Source of the DNA: a virus
Direction: 5' to 3' (one strand)
IMG/VR virus record: IMGVR_UViG_3300031964_000005
Span: 1-64,000 of that record
Length of the DNA stretch: 64,000 nt
The position numbers and the translations under genes are program-made. This document shows positions 55,983 to 64,000 of this stretch, piece by piece. Under the pieces are notes generated by a model. That model did not search any database and was not told the origin of the DNA. It saw only the letters and a program-made list of their open reading frames with translations. The number at the start of each line of letters is the position of its first letter. Position 1 is the first letter of the stretch.

Positions 55983-55996
55983 GGAACGGCCGTTCC
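55983..55996. promoter_or_regulatory. 14-bp perfect palindrome, possible operator
   Basis: GGAACGGCCGTTCC lies 29 bases upstream of ATG 55954, overlapping the predicted transcription start. A palindrome just below a promoter element is typical for repressor binding. It could also form a 5-bp RNA hairpin. Confidence 0.42.
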
Positions 55997-56009
55997 TTGA
56001 TTTTATACA
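55997..56009 (-). promoter_or_regulatory. Candidate promoter element TGTATAAAATCAA
   Basis: Identical 13-mer to 7643-7655, oriented toward the gene at 54659-55954 and 43 bases from its ATG. See the element at 7643 for the basis. Confidence 0.4.
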
Positions 56010-56040
56010 TCACGTAATCTATTTACTAGAGACTCAAACT

Positions 56041-56376
56041 TTACTTTTTGACGCTGGTACTAGGAATAGAAATTGTGTTATCGATTGTTGGATCCTGAAT
56101 ATTGAAGGCCTTGGCCGTCAACTGGATCAACTTAATTTGGATGTTACGGCAACTAGTGTACTGATCCTGCCAAGCCTTGACTTGGTCCAGGCTTTGACCT
56201 TGGTTATACGTTTGTACTGGTAGAGCATTCATTGTAGGACACGGACTCATTAAAGATTTAGGGATAACGACTTCTTGATCGGGTGCAACAATAGGCAAGG
56301 GTGTAGCGCTGGGATCCTCATGAATGGCGCATGCACTAACCAAAGAAAGCAGAATTATAGAGAATAGGGTCTTCAT
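56041..56376 (-). CDS. Outer-membrane spanin lipoprotein (o-spanin)
   Basis: 111 residues from ATG 56376 with GGAG six bases before. A signal peptide with lipobox LVSAC (Cys16) predicts lipidation and sorting to the outer membrane. The rest has few features, as usual for Rz1-like partners, but is longer than the classic proline-rich Rz1. It follows the i-spanin gene directly. Together they fuse inner and outer membranes at lysis. Confidence 0.75.
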   Translation of the reverse strand: MKTLFSIILLSLVSACAIHEDPSATPLPIVAPDQEVVIPKSLMSPCPTMNALPVQTYNQGQSLDQVKAWQDQYTSCRNIQIKLIQLTAKAFNIQDPTIDNTISIPSTSVKK

Positions 56377-56388
56377 TTGGAACTCCAA

Positions 56389-56877
56389 TTATTTGGTCTG
56401 TGTTGTAGCTGGTGCACTAGGAAGCGGTAGGCTTGGTGTTGGAATGATTCCTGTGCTAGATGCTGGGGTAGAAGGGGCTAGCGCATTTGCTGCAGCATTG
56501 TCCGGATCGGAGTTGATGATTGCATTGATGGCCTGGACTGTTGGAACGTCCCAGCCACAGGAGCTGGCAATTGTCTGATACTGCGTTTTGTACTTCGTAA
56601 TCACCGTGCTACGGGCCTGACTTGCTAGATTGCTGGCTTCTCTAGCTTTGTCCGCCGCATCTGAGGCTTGTTGCTCCAAGCCAGTGATTGCCAAATTCTG
56701 TGCCGTTGTCTGCGCATTTTGCTTATCAACCATAGCCTGAATCGTTTTCTGCTGGATGTCCCAACCTTGCTTGTATCCATGGCTAGTGCCCATTTCGAAA
56801 ACTCCGAATAGGACGGCTGCAAGGGCCAGAACTATAAGCCCCCATTTGATCAACTGTGCTTCTAATGTGATAGGCAT
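56389..56877 (-). CDS. Inner-membrane spanin (i-spanin, Rz-like)
   Basis: 162 residues: an N-terminal helix (WGLIVLALAAVLFGVFEMG), a long coiled-coil-like stretch (QQKTIQAMVDKQNAQTTAQN through QARSTVIT) and a proline-rich end. Rz-like spanins have a single N-terminal span, a periplasmic coiled coil and a C-terminus that meets the o-spanin. It is placed before the o-spanin in transcript order. The two form the final lysis complex. Confidence 0.76.
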   Translation of the reverse strand: MPITLEAQLIKWGLIVLALAAVLFGVFEMGTSHGYKQGWDIQQKTIQAMVDKQNAQTTAQNLAITGLEQQASDAADKAREASNLASQARSTVITKYKTQYQTIASSCGWDVPTVQAINAIINSDPDNAAANALAPSTPASSTGIIPTPSLPLPSAPATTQTK

Positions 56878-56880
56878 CGT

Positions 56881-57915
56881 TTACTCCCTAAATTTGTGAA
56901 AGTATTTAAATTTCAATTTGTCAATTATCCATTGCGGCGCGTTACAAGGGTCCCACAGTTCCACACCTTTTAGTTTTGCGGTCTTACTAGGTTCGGCTAG
57001 GTCCTCGAATTCTAAGTAGGGACTGCCCTTGATGTTCCAGAGTTTGATCTCAGCGACATTCAGCAAAGACGAGGCTCGATCTTTTATTTTTTCGGATGCC
57101 TTAATTCCAGCATCGTCACCATCCATGAGGATTATGAGTTTGGTTACTCCCGCAACCTCCAGTAGTTGTGCCTTTTTATCCGACCAACTTTGGGTGCCAA
57201 AAATACAGAGTGCGGGGATTCCTGAAAGAATTAAACGTAAGGCATCTCTTTGACCCTCGACCAGCACCATGGACGTTGAACCTAGGTTCTTCATTAGCTC
57301 CAACGAATAGTCAAAAGGCCATAAGCCACGGCTTAAGACCCATTTTTGATTAACTGACGCTGATGCCAACATATATGATGGATAGTCCGGATGCTTCTTT
57401 AGTCTGGCCAAGAAATAACCGCACTGTTCTTTATTTACTATGACGGGAAAATGTATGAATTTGGTGGAGCCCCAGCGTTCATACTCTTTACTATATTTGA
57501 TACACAAGCGACCACCAAGATCAATCAACAGATTGGTGGATATTGAGCGCCAAACCTTGTTCTTGGGTATGGCTGTGAAACGTAAACGATCTTGAACAAA
57601 AGGTTGTTCATTTTTTAACAGAGCCAGTGCTTTCTGCATGAACAAATCGGTTGATGTCTCATCCTTGGGCTTACCTTTGATAAAGGGTTGAAGCCCAATC
57701 TTGGCCGCCAGTTCGTCCCAAGAGCACTTAGCACCACAGCCAAAACAATAGAAGGTCCCACGTTCACGATCAACTTTGCCGCTAGGCGTTCGTTCACTAT
57801 GAAATGGACAGCTGATGAACAGACGATCACCCTGTTCCCTCTTAGGTCCGCTGTAAGATGCTAGCTGGGATGATATAAACTGGGACCGAGTGCTAAGTCT
57901 AAGCGCGTCATTCAT
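56881..57915 (-). CDS. DnaG-type primase
   Basis: 344 residues. The CHC2 zinc finger is CPFH with Cys57/Cys60 in TFYCFGCG. TOPRIM motifs are VLVEGQRDAL (Glu220) and IILMDGDDAG (Asp265, Asp267). There is no helicase domain. It makes RNA primers for lagging-strand synthesis by the phage polymerase. It is shorter than bacterial DnaG (about 580 residues) because the helicase-binding part is absent. Confidence 0.88.
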   Translation of the reverse strand: MNDALRLSTRSQFISSQLASYSGPKREQGDRLFISCPFHSERTPSGKVDRERGTFYCFGCGAKCSWDELAAKIGLQPFIKGKPKDETSTDLFMQKALALLKNEQPFVQDRLRFTAIPKNKVWRSISTNLLIDLGGRLCIKYSKEYERWGSTKFIHFPVIVNKEQCGYFLARLKKHPDYPSYMLASASVNQKWVLSRGLWPFDYSLELMKNLGSTSMVLVEGQRDALRLILSGIPALCIFGTQSWSDKKAQLLEVAGVTKLIILMDGDDAGIKASEKIKDRASSLLNVAEIKLWNIKGSPYLEFEDLAEPSKTAKLKGVELWDPCNAPQWIIDKLKFKYFHKFRE

Positions 57916-57927
57916 GGATGGCCGCCT

Positions 57928-58659
57928 TCACTTAGAAACTGGAATCCATTCTGGCTGATTAGGATTTCCATACAAGAAATTTTCTAGAGCGTTGAACAAC
58001 TTTAATACACTATCACGTCCGTCAAAGACCAATGACCACTTGTAGAGTTTGGATACCACGTACTGCGTGTGAATAAACAAGGGTCGATTACGGAGCGTAG
58101 GGAATCGATAAAATATGTAGCGTGTTGAGTCCTCAGACTTTATTTTAGAAACAAAAGACGAGTCCGTAGTCCACATCAGTCTTATACTCTTATTTACTAC
58201 GTCATAAATACCGAAGACTTCAAGTTCTAGTCCACCGAAGGCCAACAGATTGAAATTGCAGTGTTCGCTTTCATTGTTGATGACGGCCACGAAGTCGGAA
58301 GTTTTTGTGCCCACGTCTAGCATTAATTGATGAACCTTGTAGAGCTGACGACTATTTTCAAATTTCGTATCCAGTGAGGTCAGGCCAACGGCCAGTTCAG
58401 TACAAGTAGTTAGTGCGGCCTCACTAGAATTCGCTAGACAATCGAGTACCATGTATTTGTTTCGTTGAGGCAATGCTACATTTTGGCTGACCACGGATAG
58501 TCCACGGGCCAAAGTCTTGAATTTTGTATTGAACAAAAGACTGTGATCCGAATGTCCACTGTGGTCACCGGATCTTGTGTTGGGATCATCAAAAATTTTG
58601 AAACTAGTAGCTGGAGAACTAGCGGCAACCACTAGCTCCCCGTAGACGTGGGAAAACAT
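57928..58659 (-). CDS. Hypothetical protein
   Basis: 243 residues. A beta-rich C-terminus includes LIMLW-like and RYIFYRFPTLRNRPLFIHTQ. The N-terminal HVYGELVVAASSPATSF segment and Asp/Ser/His-rich DDPNTRSGDHSGHSDHS are unusual. It lies between polymerase and primase genes in the replication operon. No family recognised. Confidence 0.5.
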   Translation of the reverse strand: MFSHVYGELVVAASSPATSFKIFDDPNTRSGDHSGHSDHSLLFNTKFKTLARGLSVVSQNVALPQRNKYMVLDCLANSSEAALTTCTELAVGLTSLDTKFENSRQLYKVHQLMLDVGTKTSDFVAVINNESEHCNFNLLAFGGLELEVFGIYDVVNKSIRLMWTTDSSFVSKIKSEDSTRYIFYRFPTLRNRPLFIHTQYVVSKLYKWSLVFDGRDSVLKLFNALENFLYGNPNQPEWIPVSK

Positions 58660-58680
58660 AAAGAACCTCTAGGGTATGGA

Positions 58681-59106
58681 TTAATTTGTATTTAGTATAC
58701 GACGTGAGTCTTGGTCGGGACTTGAAGTTTCTGAATAAGTATGACCGCCAAACATCCGGGGTAGCTCCACGGGATTTGATAGATCAAGGTCCATCAATTC
58801 GGTGAAGAAGTCTTCCATGAAATTAGCGGTCAACAACTCATCTGACTTAGACTGAGTTTCTGAATAGACAGGTAGTCCACCTTGGATATAAACTTTTGTG
58901 GAATATATCTCGGGGCCTAAAACAGGAAACTCGTGAGCAGCGGAGGCCACTGCATCATAGGACGTCAATATCAATTGAGTATTGAGTTTCCCATTCAGAG
59001 CCACTAAGTACAATAAATACGTGAGTGGCGTTTGCTTGGTCATTCGGTCAAACAATAGCCACTCATGAGTTCCAACCCTATCAATAATATAGCGATAGGA
59101 TGACAT
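58681..59106 (-). CDS. Hypothetical protein following DNA polymerase
   Basis: 141 residues from ATG 59106. Its codon overlaps the DNA polymerase stop region (GTCTAGGATG), with AGG inside. It has a leading HEWLLFDRMTKQTPLTYLL segment and acidic C-terminus. No family recognised; probably translated by coupling. Confidence 0.5.
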   Translation of the reverse strand: MSSYRYIIDRVGTHEWLLFDRMTKQTPLTYLLYLVALNGKLNTQLILTSYDAVASAAHEFPVLGPEIYSTKVYIQGGLPVYSETQSKSDELLTANFMEDFFTELMDLDLSNPVELPRMFGGHTYSETSSPDQDSRRILNTN

Positions 59107-59107
59107 C

Positions 59108-62100
59108 CTAGACTTTCTCCTTTTCCATTGGTTTGACGTAGGGAACCGTTGCGTCCTTGAGCGCACCCTTGATCTGCTGGTCTAAGTCCTTAACGTTAAG
59201 CAGTGGGAATTTGGACTGCAGGAGTTCTCTCATGGACTTCAATTGCCAAGGTTTAAAAATAAGTTTCAGGACCTCTGACTGGGTGCCTTCAAGAAGTCCG
59301 AACTCTTCAGCATCGGCAACTGCCTGTTTGGTTATTGTCACCAGATTGGGGAGCGCAAAGTCCCATTTACGTGACAAATCGTCACGGGCGCTAACCTCGA
59401 CTTCCAATTCAGGTTCGACTGTGAACTTTATATTGAATTCATCTTTATAAGCTTTAGTAACGCCATAAGTAGCCTGCCACTGAAGAATATGTAAAAATGG
59501 AATACTCATTGCGTAGGGAACATAAAGATATAGTGCGTCATGCACGCTACGGCTGAACTTCACACGCATTTCCCAATCACTTTTGGTAATTCCTAGTTTC
59601 TCCTTGAAGATTTTCAAGTTTTCATAGTAAGACTTGAGAATAAGATAGGCACCTTTAACCCCAATCTCCGAGGCAAACCCCTGTACAGGGGCATTAGAAC
59701 CTCGTCTAACCTGACGGCTAACGATTTTGCGGTCACCGGTAAGAGCCGCAAACAAATGGCGTATACGCCCGTTTGGCGCGTAGACCATAAAGTCTGTTTC
59801 AGCCATCTTCTGCATCTTCTCGGTCCAGCGTGCACCGGCCTTGAACTCCTGGAACATTTTGTCAACAATGCCTTGAGCATATTCAGTACGATCTTCTTCG
59901 TATAGAGCCGTGAGCTTGAAGTCAAGTTCTTCTAGAAGCTTATTAATTTCCAATAACCGTTTGTTGTCTTTAGTGACCAACGACTCGTCATAGAGAACAC
60001 CAATCTTAGATTTCAATGCTGACAGATCACCTTCCTTAGTGTCTATACCTAAAGTTTCTGCACCCTTACCGTAGAGGACCCCAAAAACGACCCGTTTAAC
60101 TGCGTCACGCAATGGGTGGTCTTTATCTACTTGCTTACCAAAAAACCTGTAAACATTAAGTAGATGAATGTCCCCTTTAACCTTAATTGCTTTTAAGTTT
60201 TCTTCTGTTGGATCTTGGATAAAGGCCTGCCTCAGTTTTTGACCCGCACGAAAAGCATCGGCCAATACTTCATCACCAGAGACAATTGACCACACACGGA
60301 CCTCATGCGCTGAATAGTCAAACCGCCAGGATAAATAACCTTTTGGTATGATAAACATACGCTTGATGATCTTGACCAATCGTCCCCTACTCGGAATTTG
60401 CTGAAGGTTAGGATCAAACGATTTCAGGCGTCCTGTGTCAACAATACTGTAGCTAGCACGAAGGAATCCATCAGTAGCTTCGTCCAGCTTGTTCACCATC
60501 TTTTTGTACCAACCTTTGACATAGGTTGAGACTAAAGTTGATGCCTGTTTATACTCACCGTAGAGTCCAACAATCTTGTTCTTGTCCTTATGATGGGCAA
60601 TGAATTTCTTATCTACCGAGTCCTGACCAGTCTTTGTCTGAGACACGGCTTCTAGGCCCAAGATATCGAAGAACAGTTTCTTCTTGTGATCAGTCTTGTT
60701 GAAACCAAACATCCATTGAGTAGCGGTCTTGGCTCTACTGAACAATGACTTCGATCTGAAACCCGATTCTTCTAGAAGTTCGGCGTTGGCTTGCTTCACC
60801 TCTTTGTGCAGGGACAGCGCGCCTAAGCTGCGTTTAAGCTCTGCTCTAAGTTCTGATCCTACACCTAAAAGTTTACGCAGATATTTACGGTCTACTAGGG
60901 AGCCATCTTGACTCATGTGTGAGAGTACATGGGCACAGTCAGACATCTGGTACAGCATGTGACGAATAAAATAAGGCTTGAAGTTTTTACCTGCTATTTC
61001 TTGAACTGCGGCCCTTGCTAGCTGTTGGTGATAAATTCCGGTAATGCTAGATACGTCCGTTGCCGCGTATTTTAAGAATGCTGGATTATTCGGTGCGATT
61101 GTACCTGTCGTATTTCGATCCTGCTTACCGAATTCTGAGGCTCTTAGGTAGAAGTCATTTCCGTAGCTAGCAAAGATAGGGCGTAGGCCACCGAACTTAG
61201 ACGCTGATCCAAGTTGCAGATCAGGCATTGCACAGACACCGTTCAGTGCTGTGTAATTCTCGTCTAGCCCATGTTCACCGAAAGTGATTTCCCATATTTT
61301 CAACCACATGAACGGGATTTTTAGGCATTGACGAATAATACGCAAGTCGAACATGCCGTTGAACGTAATGAGCAGGGGTCCTGTACGGGCCATGAACCGC
61401 TTACGTAATTGCTGTTTGATATACTTGATTTGATCGGTTGTCCAGTGAGTCAGAGGGTGGTCAACTGACAGGACGTATCCTACATTCTCATTGTGGTTAG
61501 TGCAAAACTGAATCGTGTATATTTTATTGTGGAGCACGGACAGATTACGTGTTTCTGTATCGATAGCACATCTTTCTGCGGTATCGAATCTGTGCATCAA
61601 TTGATCGAATTTTTCAATTGTATCAACGTAGCGGGGCTCTACCTCTAGACCTGATAAATCATGGGGGTTACGTCCCAACATCAAGTTGGCCAAGTGTCGG
61701 CACCAGAAGCCTAACAGATTAGCCTTGGCTCCATCCTTCTCTAACAAACGATAGAAATCCAGTGTATTCACTAGCTTGAACTTCAGATCATCCAATTCTA
61801 AATTGTGTACCCATCCTCGCTTGTACTGTGGGTGTTCAACCTGGGGAAAGCAGGAATACATTGATTCATCGCCGGACATAAGAATATGTGTAGGCCTAAG
61901 CTTTCTGATTAGAGCGTGCACGCGTTCAGCAAACGTGGACTCAGCTTCTCGTTGTTTTATTTTTGGAAGATGGAGATGCTTGTAGGAGTTAAAATTTACT
62001 AATGCCCATGAGGCATCAGGGACTTGCCTGTCCTTCAGATATTTGTTGGCTATTTTACGTGCATATTTGATGGCATTCGACAGCGGCTGTGAAGTAGCGA

Positions 62101-62275
62101 TATCGGACATCAGTTCACCAGCTCGTAAATCACGTCCGTCAACTGTCTGAGCTACGATCAGAATCCTACGTTTAGACCGGGTCCAACCATCACAAATACG
62201 GAGTTCTAAATCGTAACCTTCGCGTTTGCCGAATGCATCAAAACTAGCATCTGGCTTGAATACGTTTTCTAACAT
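59108..62275 (-). CDS. Family A DNA polymerase with N-terminal extra domain
   Basis: 1055 residues. 3'-5' exonuclease: CAIDTETRN (Asp239, Glu241), LLITFNGMFD, and AATDVSSITGIYHQQL. Polymerase: VDTGRLKSFDPNLQQIPSRG, motif A RFDYSAHEVRVWS (Asp653, Glu658), motif B KRVVFGVLYG (Lys727) and motif C SVHDALYL (His912-Asp913, with Ala where Glu is usual). The N-terminal 200 residues (KRRILIVAQTVDGRDLRAGE, NFNSYKHLHLPKIKQREAES) look like a uracil-DNA-glycosylase-type fold, seen in some large phage polymerases. A 100-residue insert separates motif B from motif C. It replicates the phage genome. Confidence 0.88.
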   Translation of the reverse strand: MLENVFKPDASFDAFGKREGYDLELRICDGWTRSKRRILIVAQTVDGRDLRAGELMSDIATSQPLSNAIKYARKIANKYLKDRQVPDASWALVNFNSYKHLHLPKIKQREAESTFAERVHALIRKLRPTHILMSGDESMYSCFPQVEHPQYKRGWVHNLELDDLKFKLVNTLDFYRLLEKDGAKANLLGFWCRHLANLMLGRNPHDLSGLEVEPRYVDTIEKFDQLMHRFDTAERCAIDTETRNLSVLHNKIYTIQFCTNHNENVGYVLSVDHPLTHWTTDQIKYIKQQLRKRFMARTGPLLITFNGMFDLRIIRQCLKIPFMWLKIWEITFGEHGLDENYTALNGVCAMPDLQLGSASKFGGLRPIFASYGNDFYLRASEFGKQDRNTTGTIAPNNPAFLKYAATDVSSITGIYHQQLARAAVQEIAGKNFKPYFIRHMLYQMSDCAHVLSHMSQDGSLVDRKYLRKLLGVGSELRAELKRSLGALSLHKEVKQANAELLEESGFRSKSLFSRAKTATQWMFGFNKTDHKKKLFFDILGLEAVSQTKTGQDSVDKKFIAHHKDKNKIVGLYGEYKQASTLVSTYVKGWYKKMVNKLDEATDGFLRASYSIVDTGRLKSFDPNLQQIPSRGRLVKIIKRMFIIPKGYLSWRFDYSAHEVRVWSIVSGDEVLADAFRAGQKLRQAFIQDPTEENLKAIKVKGDIHLLNVYRFFGKQVDKDHPLRDAVKRVVFGVLYGKGAETLGIDTKEGDLSALKSKIGVLYDESLVTKDNKRLLEINKLLEELDFKLTALYEEDRTEYAQGIVDKMFQEFKAGARWTEKMQKMAETDFMVYAPNGRIRHLFAALTGDRKIVSRQVRRGSNAPVQGFASEIGVKGAYLILKSYYENLKIFKEKLGITKSDWEMRVKFSRSVHDALYLYVPYAMSIPFLHILQWQATYGVTKAYKDEFNIKFTVEPELEVEVSARDDLSRKWDFALPNLVTITKQAVADAEEFGLLEGTQSEVLKLIFKPWQLKSMRELLQSKFPLLNVKDLDQQIKGALKDATVPYVKPMEKEKV

Positions 62276-62306
62276 TGAGGGAACCTCTAAGGGTAGAACT
62301 TTCTAT

Positions 62307-62672
62307 TTACTGTTTGTCTTTCACTACAACAATGCGGCCTGTGTTTTTCAAAACTTGGATTGCTCGGTCATCGTACAAAAGTGTCATACCTTGGTCTTTA
62401 ATATTCGTGACCTCAAGACGGGTCCCTATGTGCTTCAAGGTCCAGTCTGATACAAACTTGCGGGCCTCTTCTACGGACTCATCGGTGTCATTTTCCAGCT
62501 TACCTACACGGGCGGTGAAAATTTTTACGGTTTTGCCCTCGGCAATCAATTTTTGTATTCGCTTCACCATCTTTGGAATAGGTGCACCAGCGTGAGTTGG
62601 TCCCCGCCATTTATCGTACACACATAAAGTGCCATCGAAATCACAGCCAATCCATTCTTTCCAGTGCTTCAT
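62307..62672 (-). CDS. HAD-family hydrolase
   Basis: 121 residues. CDFDGTLCVYD (motif I, Asp11 and Asp13), IFTARVGKL (motif II), and TLLYDDRAIQVL (motif IV). It is shorter than classic HAD enzymes and resembles small phage HAD-like phosphatases. The substrate may be nucleotides or phosphoesters. It follows the exonuclease and precedes the polymerase. Confidence 0.72.
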   Translation of the reverse strand: MKHWKEWIGCDFDGTLCVYDKWRGPTHAGAPIPKMVKRIQKLIAEGKTVKIFTARVGKLENDTDESVEEARKFVSDWTLKHIGTRLEVTNIKDQGMTLLYDDRAIQVLKNTGRIVVVKDKQ

Positions 62673-62689
62673 TTTTGTTCTCTCTTTAT

Positions 62690-63247
62690 CTACCGCAGAC
62701 GTGGATTGTTAGCCATCAATCTTAGATGTGCTCTGGCCTGTGCCCTAGCATCTTCTACTGCGTTGTGAGCCGCACCTTTGCCCTCCCAGACTAATTCGTC
62801 TTTATGCAAGGTAGCAATAGTGCGCCAGCACAACACGTTTTTGTAGCTCCAAGGCATTTGAGTACCCCATAGGTTACGGAGCATTGCCAAATCAAACTCA
62901 GAAGCATTACCCATTGGGTAGATGTTCTTGCGTTCGGCTTCGGTAGGAGCTAGGCCAAGCCACCAGCGATGAAACGCATTGCATACGCCCAATGTACTTT
63001 CACGTAGCACCGTGTCATCAGCGAGACTAGCACGGGCTTCCGCACTTTGCTTAAGCCACCAAAACAACGTGTCTTGATTCATGGACCGACCATCTTTGAA
63101 CTGTTCATCAAGATTAAAGAACATATGGAATTCATCAAAAATTCCACGATCATAGTCATAGGCCGCTGCACCAACGCTTACGATAGGTGCACTCATGTGT
63201 AGACCCAGAGTTTCCAAATCAATTTGTACAAAAATTCTATTGGTCAT
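62690..63247 (-). CDS. DnaQ-like 3'-5' exonuclease
   Basis: 185 residues. FVQIDLETLGL (Asp10, Glu12), SEFDLAMLR (Asp119) and AAHNAVEDARAQ (His161, Asp166) are DEDDh motifs of the exonuclease VIII / DexA-like group. It likely degrades host DNA or RNA, or processes ends for recombination. Confidence 0.8.
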   Translation of the reverse strand: MTNRIFVQIDLETLGLHMSAPIVSVGAAAYDYDRGIFDEFHMFFNLDEQFKDGRSMNQDTLFWWLKQSAEARASLADDTVLRESTLGVCNAFHRWWLGLAPTEAERKNIYPMGNASEFDLAMLRNLWGTQMPWSYKNVLCWRTIATLHKDELVWEGKGAAHNAVEDARAQARAHLRLMANNPRLR

Positions 63248-63523
63248 TTAACGTAGCTCGTTTTGTTTTAATTCGTAGTCATCAACTGCTGATTTGATGC
63301 CACGTTCATAATGATCGTGTTCAATGTTGTGCAATCTGGACAGCAGGGATTCACTAGTTTCTCGTCCATCTAGAATAGCCAAGCGTGCATAGCTATAGCC
63401 TAACCAAAATTCTGTTTCGTCATCGTGAGTCAACACCAGTTTTAGAAACCAAGGTACAAAAATGTAGGCTCCATACAAAATTGCAGCTATAGCTAAAACT
63501 TCCACGCTCTCCGTAGTCGTCAT
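63248..63523 (-). CDS. Small single-span membrane protein
   Basis: 91 residues from ATG 63523 with GGTG upstream (GTG at 63532 is less likely). One predicted helix near 8-30 (EVLAIAAILYGAYIFVPWFL), then a charged soluble tail. Function unknown. Confidence 0.48.
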   Translation of the reverse strand: MTTTESVEVLAIAAILYGAYIFVPWFLKLVLTHDDETEFWLGYSYARLAILDGRETSESLLSRLHNIEHDHYERGIKSAVDDYELKQNELR

Positions 63524-63532
63524 GATTGCCAC

Positions 63533-64000
63533 CTAGTCAGTGAGTCTAATTATTAAATTTTTTGCTATACGCGTGATTCCAGTGTACCTATGTTCGTTTA
63601 TTTGATCCGTGAATATAGAGGATTCATCAATCAAGATTCCAGAGCCCCATTCTGAACCTTGCGCCTTGTGAATAGTTGATGCATAGCCAAATGTAAATGC
63701 ATCGGTACCCGCTATTTCGCGCCAAGGTGGCTCGGGTAAATTCTCATCGAAATGATGAGTACTACATACTGTATTTACAATGATCGGACTACCATTGCTA
63801 TGGTACATATCCTCTGATCGGAGCTTGATGTGCAGGCCCTCTATATTCGTAGCCACCAATCCCAGTTTAGGATTTCGATAGTCCTTGAGCCTCATTATTG
63901 CTTTGATTTCTGGCTGATTGCAGGTCCAGACCGTACCATTCAAAAGTCCGTTGTCTTTGTTGTTCTTGATGCACATCAGACGGTCACCTTTAACCGGAAA
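63533..64000 (-). CDS. SF1 helicase, C-terminal part (Dda/RecD-like, 5' end outside window)
   Basis: The frame is open to the right edge, so the gene continues outside. The visible 155 residues include GDRLMCIKNN (typical pre-motif V) and ASTIHKAQGSEW, then HRYTGITRIAKN, the motif V/VI pair of RecD/Dda-type helicases (T.HKaQGsE...,Y..iTRa). It would unwind DNA for replication or recombination. Confidence 0.78.
   Translation of the reverse strand, partial: FPVKGDRLMCIKNNKDNGLLNGTVWTCNQPEIKAIMRLKDYRNPKLGLVATNIEGLHIKLRSEDMYHSNGSPIIVNTVCSTHHFDENLPEPPWREIAGTDAFTFGYASTIHKAQGSEWGSGILIDESSIFTDQINEHRYTGITRIAKNLIIRLTD

Overview
The window is a continuous stretch of a large double-stranded DNA phage genome with a contractile tail (myovirus type). 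The evidence is gp25, gpJ, gpI, gp53, spike and PAAR baseplate genes, a large terminase, a portal, a UvsX-like recombinase, a family A DNA polymerase and a primase, packed almost without gaps. A spanin pair (inner-membrane protein plus outer-membrane lipoprotein) points to a Gram-negative host. I cannot name the host or phage genus. No tRNA, rRNA, CRISPR array or bacterial housekeeping gene was seen. Major capsid, sheath and main tube genes are not evident and presumably lie outside the window.

Layout. Positions 2-11918 (+ strand) hold a tail-fibre module: four fibre genes (one cut by the window edge), a kelch-like repeat protein, DUF4376-like proteins, a tandem DUF3175-like protein and small accessory genes. 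A strong bidirectional hairpin at 11935-11976 separates it from everything to the right, which is on the - strand and so reads from high to low coordinates. Positions 12013-29217 hold baseplate and tail assembly: tube-like protein, tail chaperone with a probable +1 frameshift, tape-measure-like protein, tail lysin, hub, spike, PAAR tip, gp25, J, I and fibres. Positions 29505-43822 hold packaging and recombination: UvsX, TerL, RuvC-like resolvase, MmcB-like protein and portal. Positions 43916-58659 hold an acidic-tailed DNA-binding protein, a possible sigma factor, nucleotide-related enzymes, a UDP-galactopyranose mutase and sulfotransferase pair, a metallopeptidase, spanins and primase. Positions 58681-64000 hold DNA polymerase, a HAD phosphatase, a DnaQ-like exonuclease and the end of a Dda/RecD-like helicase.

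The most striking part is 29505-36557. The portal gene is broken in two. The first half ends in an intein N-terminal segment (125 residues), the second begins with an intein C-terminal segment (39 residues), and a separate 653-residue zinc-finger nuclease gene sits between them. A paralogous nuclease gene lies just 5' of the first half. The portal would have to be rebuilt by protein trans-splicing. About 700 bp further along the same transcript, a small gene is interrupted by a 343-nt group I intron without an ORF; I could trace its P, Q, R and S elements, P1, and an open spliced frame. A tail-chaperone +1 frameshift site, a tail lysin with a long cationic helix, and a shared 13-bp promoter-like element are further points of interest.
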